DNA of 64,000 bases from Leguminivora glycinivorella. Lineage: Eukaryota; Arthropoda; Insecta; Lepidoptera; Tortricidae. Position numbers and translations under genes: made by a program. The first letter of the stretch is position 1; every line of letters starts with the position of its first letter. The stretch is from NCBI RefSeq assembly GCF_023078275.1, contig NC_062993.1, positions 4,711,252 to 4,775,251 on the forward strand, written 5' to 3'. The notes beneath the pieces are model-generated. The model worked only from the letters and a program-made list of their open reading frames with translations, searched no databases and was not told where the DNA came from. This document shows, one piece after another, positions 12,660 to 24,200 of the stretch.

Positions 12660-12809
12660 TTACCCCCTTATTCAAAAACGAACACTAAAGTTATCAAGCC
12701 GATAAAGTTCGTTTGTTCCTTTCTATCACACTGATACGTCGGAAAGGGACAAACGAACTTTATCGGCTTGATAACTTAAGAGTAGGTACGTTTATGAATA
12801 AGGGGGTTA
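12660..12809. mobile_element. Palindromic MITE, TACCCCCTTATTC ends
   Basis: Inverted repeats TACCCCCTTATTC / GAATAAGGGGGTTA and internal arms ATCAAGCCGATAAAGTTCG. A decayed half copy lies at 55288-55385. Confidence 0.65.
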
Positions 12810-13437
12810 GTAGGTAAATAAAATGGATGATAGCAGCAACACTGTTTAATTGTAATCACTAGCCAAAAATACCAAGTTAATTTTAAAATATTTTCAAACA
12901 CACTAAATTATTTCATATTGTTTTGACAGAATTAAAAATATGAAGGCAAAATAAAGCAGTGTAGGAATTATCACATTATTATATACCTAGATCGCTAGCC
13001 ATTTAGAATATTTTTATTAGTGTACATAAATGTTTTCCTCTGAATAATCGAGCGGCCATTTTATTTCCCTAACAAACAACCAGTTTGACAAGCATATAGA
13101 TATTTATTTAATATTCATTACCACTTAGAATTTATTATACCTATCCTTGAATTTAATAACTAAACATATATATTTAGATAGCAGTAAAATAACAACCAAA
13201 ATAACTAAATTACACCGTTAATATAAAACTAGAGAGAATTGAAAATAAAAAATAATAAAAGTAAAATTATCTAGAAAAAATAGGTACCTACACTGTAGAA
13301 AATTATTGGTCATTATTTAGGGAAGGCGCAAACATAATGTAATGTATATTAAACTGACAAAATAATAATATTTTATCTCTTTTCATTTCCTATTATAAAC
13401 CTAGTTTCGCCTACTTTTCAATACTACACACGTACAT

Positions 13438-14460
13438 CAGTAGGGAATGCAATCCCGACTCGGGATTGAAAATTCGGGATCCCGCGGGATTAGAAATATT
13501 CAATCCCGTGGGATCCCGGAATTTTCGGGATCCCGTCTAGTTTAAAAAAAAAATATATTCGGATAACTGAAGAAGCCAATAACTGCTTGCTTGTGATTTA
13601 GGTTAACTAAAATAACATATTACTTGAAAGAAAATAAAAATCTTTATTCTTTAATCTTACTAACTAAATAATTATCAACTTTTACGGAAATTAACATAAG
13701 TAAATTAGGTAATCTATACAATAAGCATATTTCAAGTTTCAAGAGAATTAGTAAGTAGTTACGTAGGTGATTTTGAAAATGACTCCTTAAAAAACAAAGG
13801 TTAGTAGACCCTGATGAAGTCGAAGGTAGTGATCTGTGATACATTATCCGGCCCAAGTGTATTTGTTGTTCTTCCGACTCCCGCATTCAATTTAGTGTCA
13901 ATTTTATGGATTGACATCATATGGACGTGTAAACCTTTTGTAGACCCGGATGAGATTTTGAGCACAGCTTTACACAAGTTGCATTGATCAGTCAAATTAT
14001 TAACTGTTTTCTTAAAATATCTCCATACCGGTAAACGGCTGCTGCACTCCACGTACGCTTGATCTGGATTATTTGTCGACATTTTAAGGTATTAACAAAC
14101 TAACACTTATAAGAATCCAATATGTTTGTTTATTTAACTCACTTAAACTATAAAAATGCGTAATTTAAGAAAAAAGAATCACTACAACTGCACAACTAAA
14201 ACAATCAGGAACGTAAACAAACAAACAAATGGCTGCCTCCCCGCACGCATGTACTTCTTTCTCACTTACTCGACACAGTTCTATATTATCTGTCTCACTC
14301 GTCAAGTCTAAGTGGACGTGTGTAGCGTTGCTGACCACTGCCGCCCAATCCCGTCAATCCCGAACGGGATCTCGTCAAATTATGCGTCGGGATTGATCCC
14401 GAAAATTTACACGAGATCTCGCGAGATCGGGATCCCGCGGGATCGGGATTGCATTCCCTA
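13438..14460. mobile_element. hAT-like element, GGGATCCCG motif clusters
   Basis: Ends are (CAG)TAGGGAATGCAATCCCG and CGGGATTGCATTCCCTA. ACGTACAT occurs on both sides (13430-13437 and 14460-14467), with a two- to three-base ambiguity at the left end. Both ends carry many GGGATCCCG/CGGGAT motifs. It encloses the remains of a BED-finger protein on the minus strand. About 1.0 kb, so a deleted derivative. Confidence 0.72.
13801..14082 (-). pseudogene. BED-type zinc-finger fragment of a hAT transposase
   Basis: A 93-codon frame starting MSTNNPDQAYVECSSRLPVW. It shows RYFKKTVNNLTDQCNLCKAV and, later, H at VHMMSIH, i.e. C-x2-C ... H-x4-H spacing with the W-x-Y/F lead-in of a BED finger. BED fingers form the DNA-binding N-terminus of many hAT transposases. 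The catalytic domain and C-terminal dimerisation region are absent, and the frame ends within the element. It lies inside the 13438-14460 element, which explains its presence. Not expected to be active; alternatively it could act as a small DNA-binding repressor of related elements (speculation). Confidence 0.6.
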
Positions 14461-16699
14461 CGTACATGTACATAAACTCACGCATGTATTGATGAAACTG
14501 CACAATTTTCAATGCCACTCCTGGCAATTAAGGGATACGAAGAAAACGAAATTGTACCAAAACCTGTCTCGAATAAATTAAAATTCTAAGCTATAAATGA
14601 CTGCAAAAAACTTATTTCAGAGCACGTAATCATTAATCATAAACGCATTTATATAATATAATAAATTATAAACATCCGAACAATAATCCTTCCATTCTAA
14701 CGTCCGCCAGCTGTTTTGAACATCGAACAAAAAACAGGCACATAATTTACCGGTCTCCAAATGGTACACATTCTAATTCTAACGGCCTCGACCAATGGCG
14801 GGCGAGGACGCGCAACATGGCGGTCGTGGGAACCGGTTAATGGGCCGTTTGAATTTAGAATAGTTTTTTTTTAACGCGTTTTTGACATGGAGTCTAAGTT
14901 GGTAGTACTCTAATTTGAGTCGGGTAATTTGTTCTGACGTTGAAGTTGGTGTGTATAGTTTTTGTTGACACCAAAATGTAAATAATAGGCTAGTTTCCTA
15001 CTAGTCAAATCAGCTTATTTTTATGGGCTGTCAAAACGATTTGCTTATATGGAATTACTATGAAATACTGAGGAGTGACGTAACGGTCAATTCATTTACT
15101 TTATATCTTTCTCTTTGACTTATAAAATGTTTAAAAATAACTACTGTCCATATTTTTCTTCTAATTATGTGGTGCTTTATTTCGTACACTGCATAAAATA
15201 TTTTATTTTAGGTATAGGAAACTGGCCTATTGTAACGGAAATATATGTATTAGGAATAGTTTTCTAATGTTCCTACTTGTTATTTTATTGACAAAAAAGA
15301 TTAATTAAATTGACAATGTTATTAATAATAGATCATGTAAATTATGACGTAAAAAGGTGTGTCTTATCACGTAGGTAGGTACTATTACATTTTTATAGTA
15401 AATTTAAAAATACAATTAGAATGAATATTTCAAATTATGTATGTTTAAATTTTATATATAATTGACACCAATAATATTATGTATTTAAATTTTTGTCTCT
15501 ATGTAAAATTATAAATATTCTCTTTATAAGAACAAACTTTTGAAAATTGTTTCAGTAGTAGGTACAATAAAGTCAGATTGTACAAAAATAGGAACCACCG
15601 TCTATCTGGCTAACCGCCAAAGGGTAGTAGGCATATTGAGGTTTTTAAAACATGACATAGATAGGTATATGTATTAGATATTATATAATGTGACCTAACC
15701 TAATCTCAGAGCATTTTTCTCGCACTTGCGAGTATCATTGGTGCGATAGAACCAGAATTACTGGATTGTCACATCAAGTTCTTATTTTCAAAGTAAAAAT
15801 AGGCCTCAAGTATGCATTGTGTCATTGTAACGATAGGACACCAGGTAGATTTCAGTTTTATCGTAGAACATTCCATCGTGTGCTTGCTTAGATAACCATT
15901 AAATTTACTACTATCGGGACGGTCAAGGTAGGCAACGTTGAAAAAGTTTAGGAAAGCAGCCAAATCTTATGTCACAGTCACACAAATATCTAAATACCTA
16001 CGCTTCGGTCGCTATCGTCATATCTTATGATTCTTTTGTCTGTTCTTAGACAGAACTTGTGGAGACAATACATTTTTACGTTTTTCAATTGATACCTACT
16101 TATTTGGCTACATTTTACTAAAGATATCCTACAACAGAAGGTTTGAAAATCCCTACAAGGGTCTGGCAAGAAAACTAGTCTATAAAATCCATTTAATTCA
16201 TGATAACCACAGAAATCTTCCCTATTCCAACCTTAAAAATCATCTAAATATACCACCAACACGTTCCAATCGGAAGTCCAAAGCCTACCTTTATCTATTT
16301 TGGTCCCCAATTTACGTGTCCTAACAGTGCGCACGAGCAACACTTAACACCAACGCCCCCTACCGAACATAGATCAACTCCAACTCCTTGCAATAAAGTT
16401 TAAAACCTGTATACCAATAAAAGGTTTGCAGTTAGACGCTAGTTAATATTCAAGGTGGCCATGATTAGCGGGCTGCAAGGTGAATGAAGCGCGTCACTGT
16501 ATTATGGAATTGTTTTTGTATGTTGGCAACGGTATCGGTTATAAATTTTGAGTTTTGAATTCTGTATAGAGTCGACCACTGTGGCAGGTTTTTGAAAGAA
16601 AATCTTCTTTGATTCTATGAGCTTAATGATTTAGTTGTAATTTACAATAGAAATAGTTTGAGTCCAGACGACGGACACCGGCTAGTTTTTATGTCATAA

Positions 16700-16816
16700 C
16701 TAGCTTTAGTCCGCGGCTTCGCTTGCATTAAATTCGAAAATTGGGGAATGGTCCTTACATACTTCCAATCCCTATTTTAGGGCCGTTGGGGGTTACAAAG
16801 AGACAAAAGGAAGCCT
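16700..16816 (-). mobile_element. Truncated Helitron-like 3' end
   Basis: Minus-strand 3' terminus CTAG preceded by the GCGAAGCCGCGGACTAAAG-like end, then sequence shared in part with the 3' half of the copy at 44235-44735. The 5' TCCATACTAATATT end is missing. Confidence 0.5.
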
Positions 16817-16837
16817 ATGATTTGTTTGTTGTAGCTT

Positions 16838-17034
16838 ACGGTGCTCCCACACTCTGTTGTAAAATGTAAAAAAAAAAATCAGAAAAAATAACCTGGCTAC
16901 ATTTATTAAGGTGCCCGCGAAACTGTAAAAACAGTGTACAGTTAAGTAGTTAACAAGGTGTGACAGGGAGAGTGCGATGGCGCGATAGCGCGCTGTCCCT
17001 ATCACACTTATAACAGACTAGTGTGGGAGTGATG
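16838..17034. mobile_element. Palindromic element, CTCCCACAC ends
   Basis: Arms GCTCCCACACTCTGTTGT and TAACAGACTAGTGTGGGAGT enclose about 150 bp with an internal GCGCGATAGCGCGC palindrome. No second copy was recognised. Confidence 0.45.
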
Positions 17035-17233
17035 TCGACAAAGCTAGTTGTCTATACGGTATTAATTATGCTTCATAACAACCAAACCTCAAGACTGAAC
17101 CGACTTTGACAGACAGTGTACGACCTCAATCAAATTGAATTAATTACAGTCAAAGAAAACATTTTGATTGCCTTGAAATGGAGCAATTTGCTATTGTTAG
17201 TTCATTTCACGGTTTCTATTGACGTATCCGTTT

Positions 17234-17813
17234 TTTTAGGGTTCCGTAGTCAACTAGGAACCCTTATAGTTTCGCCATGTCTGTCTGTCCGTCCGTCCGT
17301 CCGTCCGTCCGTCCGTCCGTCCGTCCGTCCGTCCGTCCGTCCGCGGATAATCTCAGTAACCGTTAGCACTAGAAAGCTGAAATTTGGTACCAATATGTAT
17401 ATCAATCACGCCAAGAAAGTGCAAAAATAAAAAATGGAAATAAATGTTTTATTAGGGTACCCCCCCTACATATAAAGTGGGGGCTGATATTTTTTTTCAT
17501 TCCAACCCCAACGTGTTATATATTATTGGATATGTATTTAAAAATGAATAAGGGTTTGCTAAGATAGTTTTTTGATAATATAAATATTTTCGGAAATAAT
17601 CGCTCCTAAAGGAAAAAAAAGTGCGTCCCCCCCCCTCTAACTTTTGAACCATATGTTTAAAAAATATGAAAAAAATCACAAAAGTAGAACTTTATAAAGA
17701 CTTTCTAGGAAAATTGTTTTGAACTTGATAGGTTCAGTAGTTTTTGAGCAAAATACGGAAAACTACGGAACCCTACACTGAGCGTGGCCCGATACGCTCT
17801 TGGCCGGTTTTTT
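17234..17813 (-). mobile_element. Inverted copy of the GGTTCCGTAGT element
   Basis: Near-complete reverse complement of 4319-4890, with a (TCCG)n run at about 17284-17344 and the CTTGGCCGGTTTTTT end at 17798-17813. Confidence 0.7.
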
Positions 17814-18381
17814 ATTGTACATTCGTGATTATTTATTAAACAATGGTTATTGAGGTACTCTATTTGTAAGTCCGGAAGATAATCACTAGTAATTAAAATT
17901 GGTACCTACCTACATAGCACGCTAAGTAATCGTATAATTTTTTTTAGTGTAGTATTTGTATCCTTATACGACAAAACTCTCGAATCTACAAATCTGTCCG
18001 TCCGTATGTCACCACAGTTCTTTTATTAAAAATTAAAATGTACAAAAAAGCTGCTTTTAAAATATATTTTTAAGATTTCTTAAATAGTTATGTGTAGCAG
18101 TAATTATTTTTTTACTTCGTGACTTGTTCATACAGTGTGGATAAAGTAAATTGTATATTTTTAATTTCAAAAACAGCTTGATCAAAAATGACACAATTTA
18201 AAGTACAAGTTTTATTAACATACCTGCCTCATAAATAGAAAAATAGCAAAAAGTCTATTAGGAAACGAAGTTTAGGTATACCTCATCAATTCCAAATGCA
18301 AAGGATCGATTATTACTTTCCAAATTGTAACGAGTCGTAAATATAAAATAATTTATTCTAAACATATTTATCTTGTTCCAG

Positions 18382-18510
18382 AGTCCAGCGTCAGAGTCCG
18401 ACAGTAGTTCCGTATCCGGCGCAAAGAGCCCGGCCGCCGCCCCCCCTCAACTCCTGCAACACCTGCTGCAGATGCAGCTGCAAGCGCAAAGTCCGCAGGC
18501 CATCGCACAG
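18382..18510 (+). CDS. E93: E93 internal exon A, with LXXLL motif
   Basis: Internal coding exon of the E93 (Eip93F/Mblk-1) transcription factor, which drives the metamorphic response to ecdysone in insects. It is bounded by a cag acceptor (ag at 18380-18381) and a gtaactg donor at 18511. It is exactly 43 codons and phase 0 at both ends. The translation is Ser/Ala/Pro-rich, then Gln/Leu-rich, with a QLLQHLLQMQLQAQ stretch. L-Q-H-L-L inside it fits the LXXLL nuclear-receptor box, which suggests contact with a nuclear receptor (inference from the motif). It joins in frame to the exon at 28894. The upstream exon lies outside the window, so the start of the protein is not seen. The exon is followed by three decayed copies of its own 3' part. 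Assignment to E93 rests on the downstream DNA-binding exon and on phase agreement, not on this exon alone. Confidence 0.82.
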
Positions 18511-18754
18511 GTAACTGTACATCTGTCTCTGTCACTCCAGTAATAGTGTATATAATTTTGTAGTGTAAGTTATTGCTTTCTAATTTTAATTTATCCTATG
18601 TATCACATTAAATTAAATGTAAAATGTATCCACGAATCGAGTGTCAACACAAACCTGATAGGGTTTCATGGCACTCTGGTGTATGAACAAATGTAAGATT
18701 TTTAATATAGAATAAATAAATAATAAAATAAAAAAATAGCGGCAGATCGTATGA

Positions 18755-19110
18755 ATAGCCCCCTTCCCCCCTCTCAACTGCTGCAACATCTGATGCAGCT
18801 GTAAGCGCAGAGCCCATAGGCTATCGCACAGGTAACTGTAGCTCTGTCTCTGTCATTCTTTCCAATACTGTGAGAAGAACAACTGCAGGTCGTGTGAATA
18901 GCCCCCCCCCCCCCCCCCCCACCCCTCCTCGCAACTGTTGGAATACCTGCTATAGTGTTGTCTCAATCACTCCCGGAGTGTGCGAAGAATAACTGCAAAT
19001 CGAATAGTCACCTCCCTCCCTCTCGACTTCTGGAATACCTGCTGTGGAAGCAGCTGCAAGATCAGAATCCGCAAGTTATCGCAAAGGTAACTGTAGCCTT
19101 AGTTTTGTCT
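18755..19110 (+). pseudogene. Three decayed tandem copies of E93 exon A with its donor
   Basis: Copy 2 (about 18757-18831) repeats the Gln/Leu-rich end of exon A and the gtaactgta donor, but has in-frame TAA and TAG stops. Copy 3 (about 18899-18955) has a poly-C run, keeps L-L-E-Y-L-L, then stops at TAG; it has lost the rest of the exon and the donor. Copy 4 (about 19006-19086) stays open: it reads RLLEYLLWKQLQDQNPQVIAK, against QLLQHLLQMQLQAQSPQAIAQ in the real exon without a gap, and is followed by gtaactgta at 19087. The intronic stretch after the donor (tctgtctctgtcactcc-like) is copied too. Only the 3' two thirds of the exon was copied. Copy 4 has a possible AG at 19006-19007, but using it would start in the wrong phase. 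These are probably dead duplicates; copy 4 deserves an RNA check. Confidence 0.8.
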
Positions 19111-19678
19111 CAATCACTCCACTATATCAAAGCACGATTGTCCCCCGCCTCCGCTGTTAATTAAAACAGATCCATATATTTCTATACATTTCGATCGTGC
19201 CGCTCGACGCACCGCTTGCCGCCCCAAATGTCAAATGTGTCCATATAAGTGGTGTTTTTGTCGGTTCTCCCAGTAGAGAAAAATAAACGAAACTATACTT
19301 ATGGCTATGTCTTATATCACTATGTTATTCATACGCATTTTATTCTATTTTGCAAGGAACCTTGAATATTTTATGACAAGGTTTGTGACGAGACGCGCAT
19401 ACCTATCCCGCGTAATTGGCGTAGCACGGTAATTTTTAAAACTGTCATAGAATTGTGTTATGATCGAGTCATCTTGTGTCTTAAGGAGGAAATAACACAG
19501 GGTAAATGACGAAATGAAATCTTACAGGATGTTGTTTAGGTAAATTATGGTAAACTTGAAAACACGCCAAGTCATTCTAATGACGCTTAGCTTTATTTTC
19601 TGACAAACAAAATAAAATTTTATGTAATTCCTCATTCTACCAACTGAAAATTTTACTCTATTCAATGTTGGGAACAGC

Positions 19679-19918
19679 GCCCATTTCTCAAAACTGAAAG
19701 TTACAAGTTACAAGCGGAAGTCTCTTTCCAACTTGTCATTTTAGACATTGACAACCACTTGTAAATTGTAACTTTCAGTTTTGAGAAATGGGCCCCAGGG
19801 GCCCGTTTCTCGAAAGGTACAAGCCTTGTATTACAAGTGCGCGAACTGTCAAATCGTATGGGTTGTCATGGAAACACACTTGTAATACAAGGCTTGTACC
19901 TTTCGAGAAACGGGCCCC
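19679..19918. mobile_element. Twin-palindrome cassette, copy 1
   Basis: Two different palindromes lie side by side. The first (19679-19796) has arms CATTTCTCAAAACTGAAAGT / ACTTTCAGTTTTGAGAAATG. The second (19798-19918) has arms GGGGCCCGTTTCTCGAAAGG / CCTTTCGAGAAACGGGCCCC and inner arms around TACAAGCCTTGTATTACAAG. The same pair recurs at 38348-38573 and 57281-57524. Confidence 0.8.
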
Positions 19919-20529
19919 AGGTAGTCTTTCAATTTTATATTAAGTAGTTTTATCAAAAAAAATGTTTGAACATCAGGGTATTAGAATAGCTTACCTTAAC
20001 AAGCCCTATCTAGCCCTACCTAGGTACCTACATAGCGTTACATCTAAATAGTAATCATAATTAATTATAACATTTATAACAACTGTCTCCTTAAAAATGT
20101 ATTTTAATTTTATGCAAGCTAATAAACTTCGTCACTTTTTGACTTCATGTATTTTTGGGACAAGATTAAGGAAATAAACATGAAAAATAAGTAGTTTTAC
20201 CTTAAAATGTCATTCTAGTGGTTAAAATGGGGAAAACTGATGATAAAACTCATGTTTTACGTTTGACGTGCCTTTAGTTTAGTTTTGGACGTTCATGTAA
20301 CAACATTAATACAATTTTAGAGTTAGTTTAATTGTTAGTTTACTATTAGCAGTACATTTATGAGTTCTTGTGGTGTTTTGGTGTAAGGATTGCAGTTTCA
20401 AATGACGAAAGCAGATGAGGTAGACTGTTTTAAATATTTGTTTTTTTTTTTGCTTAATTATTTTAATTATTGATTTTAATCTAATAAATGTTCCCCCGTT
20501 TTTGCCCCGTGTGGTGACGGGTTAAGAAT

Positions 20530-20742
20530 TTCTCCACCCCCTTTCTTCCCGTGGGTGTCGTAGAAGTCGACTGTGGGATATGGGTTGTGGCGTAGGCGAG
20601 AGGCTGGCAACCTGTCACTGCAATGTCACAATTTGGATTTCTTTCAATCCCTTTTTGCCAAGAGTGGCACTGAAACTTAGTAGTTCATGTACTCTGCCTA
20701 CCCCTTTATGGGATACAGGCGAGATTATACATATGTATGTAA
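20530..20742 (+). mobile_element. CTTCCCGTGGGTGTCG retroelement tail, copy 1
   Basis: About 210 bp from CTTCCCGTGGGTGTCGTAGA through ACCTGTCACTGCAATGTCAC to CCCCTTTATGGGATACAGGC and a short ATGT-rich end. The pattern is common at the 3' ends of lepidopteran LINE/SINE copies. Other copies: 45461-45685 and 56044-56232, all on the same strand. Confidence 0.6.
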
Positions 20743-20815
20743 TAAAATTTCAAGTGGTGAAAACTTTTGAGATACTCTTCTTATGCCGATTTATTTGTAA
20801 TAAACGTAGCAAATT

Positions 20816-21263
20816 AATAAAAAATAAGTTCAAAAACTAAAACCCGACTACTATAAGTAAAATGTGCTCTAAAAAGTATGAAACAAGATAGAATTAGTTT
20901 ATGAAATTATCATGCATGATATTCACAGATGTGTATTCTTTTCAATACGTTAATTCAATGTTATAATAAGTTTGTAAATTTTAAATATACTTGCAGAGAT
21001 GCCGAAGATAACCGTGGTCGTATGCCACAATTATAAAGGTAAGTACATAAGTGGCATACGACCACGGTTATCTTCGGCATCTTTGCAAGTATATTTAAAA
21101 TTTACAAACTTATTATAACATTGAATTAACGTATTGAAAAGAATACACATCTGTGAATATCATGCATGATAATTTCATAAACTAATTCTATCTTGTTTCA
21201 TACTTTTTAGAGCACATTTTACTTATAGTAGTCGGGTTTTAGTTTTTGAACTTATTTTTTATT
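20816..21263. repeat. Near-perfect 448-bp palindrome
   Basis: Arms 20816-21028 and 21051-21263 (213 bp each) are reverse complements with very few differences around a 22-bp loop centred at 21039.5. The inner arms read CCGTGGTCGTATGCCAC / GTGGCATACGACCACGG. No terminal TA or 8-bp duplication is obvious and there is no second copy in the window. It ends about 40 bp before the GC-rich satellite. Confidence 0.85.
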
Positions 21264-21299
21264 TGACTTACTTTGGGGTTACATTTTATTTATTAAATA

Positions 21300-24200
21300 T
21301 AAGGGCGCTGAAGGCGGCCGGCTTAAGACCGCGTGCGTCGGGCGAAGCCCGACAGGCCGACACTTTAAGTTTGAGGGCGCCGAAGGCGCCCGGTTTAGGA
21401 CCGCGTGCGTCGGGCTTCGCCCGACACTGTAAGTTAGAGGGTGCCGAAGGCGCCTGGCTTAGGACCGCGTGCGTCGGGCCTCGCCCGACACTTTTAGTTA
21501 GAGGGCGCCGAAGGCGCCCGGCTTGGGAGCGAGTGCGTCGGGCTTCGCCCGACACTTTAAGTTTGAGGGCGCCTTCGGTGCCCGGCTTGAGAGCGAGTGC
21601 GTCGGGCTTCGCCCGACTCTTTAGGATGGAGGGTGCCTTTGGCGCCCAGCTCAGGACCGCGTGCGTCGGGCTTTACCCGCCACTTTAAGTTATAGGGTGT
21701 CGAAGGCGCCCGGCTTAGGAGCGCGTGCGTCGGGCTACGCCCGACACTTTAAGTTTGAGGGCGCCTTCTGCGCCCGGCTTGGAAGCGAGTGCGTAGGGCT
21801 TCACCCGACACTTTAAGTTAGAGGGCGCCTTCGGCGCCCGGCTTAGGACCGCGTGCGTCGGGCTTTCCCTGACACTTTAAGTTTGAGGGCGCCTTCGGCG
21901 CCCGGCTTAGGACCGCGTGCGTCGGGCTTCACCCGACACTTTAAGTTAGAGGGCGCCGAAGGCACCCGGCTTGGCAGCGAGTGCGTCGGGCGTCGCCCGA
22001 CACTTTAAATTAGAGGGCGCCGAAGGCGCCCGGCTTGGGAGCGAGTGCGTCGGGCTTCGCCCGACACTTTAAGTTTGAGGGCGCCTTCGGCGCCCGGCTT
22101 AGGACCGCGTGCGTCGGGCTTTCCCTGACACTTTAAGTTTGAGGGCGCCTTCGGCGCCCGACTTAGGACCGCGTGCGTCGGGCTTCGCCCGACACTTTAA
22201 GTTAGAGGGCGCCGAAGGCGCCCGGCTTGGAAGCGAGTGCGTCGGGCTTCGCCCGACTCTTTAGGATGGAGGGCGCCAAGGCGCCCAGCTCAGGACCGCG
22301 TGCGTCGGGCTTTGCCCGCCACTTTAAGTTATAGGGTGTCGAAGGCGCCCGGCTTAGGAGCGCGTGCGTCGGGCTACGCCCGACACTTTAAGTTTAAGGG
22401 CGCCTTTGGCGCCCGGCTTAGACCGCGTGCGCGACACTTTAAGTTAGAGGGCGCCGAAGGCGCCCGGCTTGGAAGCGAGTGCTAAGGGCTTCGCCCGACA
22501 CTTTAAGTTTCAGGGCGCCTTCGGCGCCCGGCTTAGGACCGCGTGCGTCGGGCTTTCCCTGACACTTTAAGTTTGAGGGCGCCTTCGGCGCCCGACTTAG
22601 GACCGCGTGCGTCGGGCTTCGCCCGACACTTTAAGTTAGAGGGCGCCGAAGGCGCCCGGCTTGGGAGCGAGTGCGTCGGGCTTCGCCCGACACTTTAAGT
22701 TAGAGGGCGCCCAAGGCGCCCGGCTTGGAAGCGAGTGCGTAGGGCTTCACCCGACACTTTAAGTTAGAGGGCGCCTTCGGCGCCCGGCTTAGGACCGCGT
22801 GCGTCGGGCTTTCCCTGACACTTTAAGTTTGAGGGCACCTTCGGCGCCTGGCTTAGGACCGCGTGCGTCGGGCTTCGCCCGACACTTTAAGTTAGAGGGC
22901 GCCGAAGGCACCCGGCTTGGCAGCGAGTGCGTCGGGCTTCGCCCGACACTTTAAGTTAGAGGGCGCCGAAGGCGCCCGGCAGGAGCGAGTGCGTCGGGCT
23001 TCGCCCGACACTTTAAGTTTGAGGGCGCCTTCGGCGCCCGGCTTAGGACCGCGTGCGTCGGGCTTTCCCTGACACTTTAAGTTTGAGGGCGCCTTCGGCG
23101 CCCGACTTAGGACCGCGTGCGTCGGGCTTCGCCCGACACTTTAAGTTAGAGGGCGCCGAAGGCGCCCGGCTTGGGAGCGAGTGCGTCGGGCTTCGCCCGA
23201 CACTTTAAGTTAGAGGGCGCCTTCGGCGCCCGGCTTAGGACCGCGTGCGTCGGGCTTTCCCTGACACTTTAAGTTTGAGGGCGCCTTCGGCGCCCGGCTT
23301 AGGACCGCGTGCGTCGGGCTTTCCCTGACCTTTAAGTTTGAGGGCGCCTTCGGCGCCCGGCTTAGGACCGCGTGCGTCGGGCTTCGCCCGACACTTTAAG
23401 TTAGAGGGCGCCGAAGGCACCCGGCTTGGCAGCGAGTGCGTCGGGCTTCGCCCGACACTTTAAGTTAGAGGGCGCCGAAGGCGCCCGGCTTGGGAGCGAG
23501 TGCGTCGGGCTTCGCCCGACACTTTAAGTTTCAGGGCGCCTTCGGCGCCCGGCTTAGGACCGCGTGCGTCGGGCTTTCCCTGACACTTTAAGTTTGAGGG
23601 CGCCTTCGGCGCCCGACTTAGGACCGCGTGCGTCGGGCTTCGCCCGACACTTTAAATTAGAGGGCGCCGAAGGCGCCGGCTTGGGAGCGAGTGCGTCGGG
23701 CTTCGCCCGACACTTTAAGTTAGAGGGCGCCCAAGGCGCCCGGCTTGGAAGCGAGTGCGTAGGGCTTCACCCGACACTTTAAGTTAGAGGGCGCCTTCGG
23801 CGCCCGGCTTAGGACCGCGTGCGTCGGGCTTTCCCTGACACTTTAAGTTTGAGGGCACCTTCGGCGCCTGGCTTAGGACCGCGTGCGTCGGGGCTTCGCC
23901 CGACACTTTAAGTTAGAGGGCGCCGAAGGCACCCGGCTTGGCAGCGAGTGCGTCGGGCTTCGCCCGACACTTTAAGTTAGAGGGCGCCGAAGGCGCCCGG
24001 CTTGGGAGCGAGTGCGTCGGGCTTCGCCCGACACTTTAAGTTTGAGGGCGCCTTCGGCGCCCGGCTTAGGACCGCGTGCGTCGGGCTTTCCCTGACACTT
24101 TAAGTTTGAGGGCGCCTTCGGCGCCCGACTTAGGACCGCGTGCGTCGGGCTTCGCCCGACATTTTAAGTTAGAGGGCGCCGAAGGCGCCGGCTTGGGAGC

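Larger units (their letters stand above)
1..18381 (+). other. E93 upstream intron (partial), repeat-filled
   Basis: Sequence before exon A, presumably intron because exon A begins at a good acceptor and no upstream coding exon is visible. Its repeats are listed separately. I see nothing recognisable in 549-980 (apart from a short CA run at 668-686), 2530-4120, 4891-5320 (a GC-rich patch at 5130-5225), 5810-7390, 8081-9556, 9740-10617, 12810-13429, 14468-16699 and 17814-18381. An alternative promoter or non-coding first exon could hide here. Confidence 0.6.

Noticed and set aside
18899..18921. A poly-C run as a possible regulatory or telomere-like tract
   Set aside because: It lies in the decayed exon A copy 3, where exon A has a C-rich Pro stretch; simple expansion is enough.
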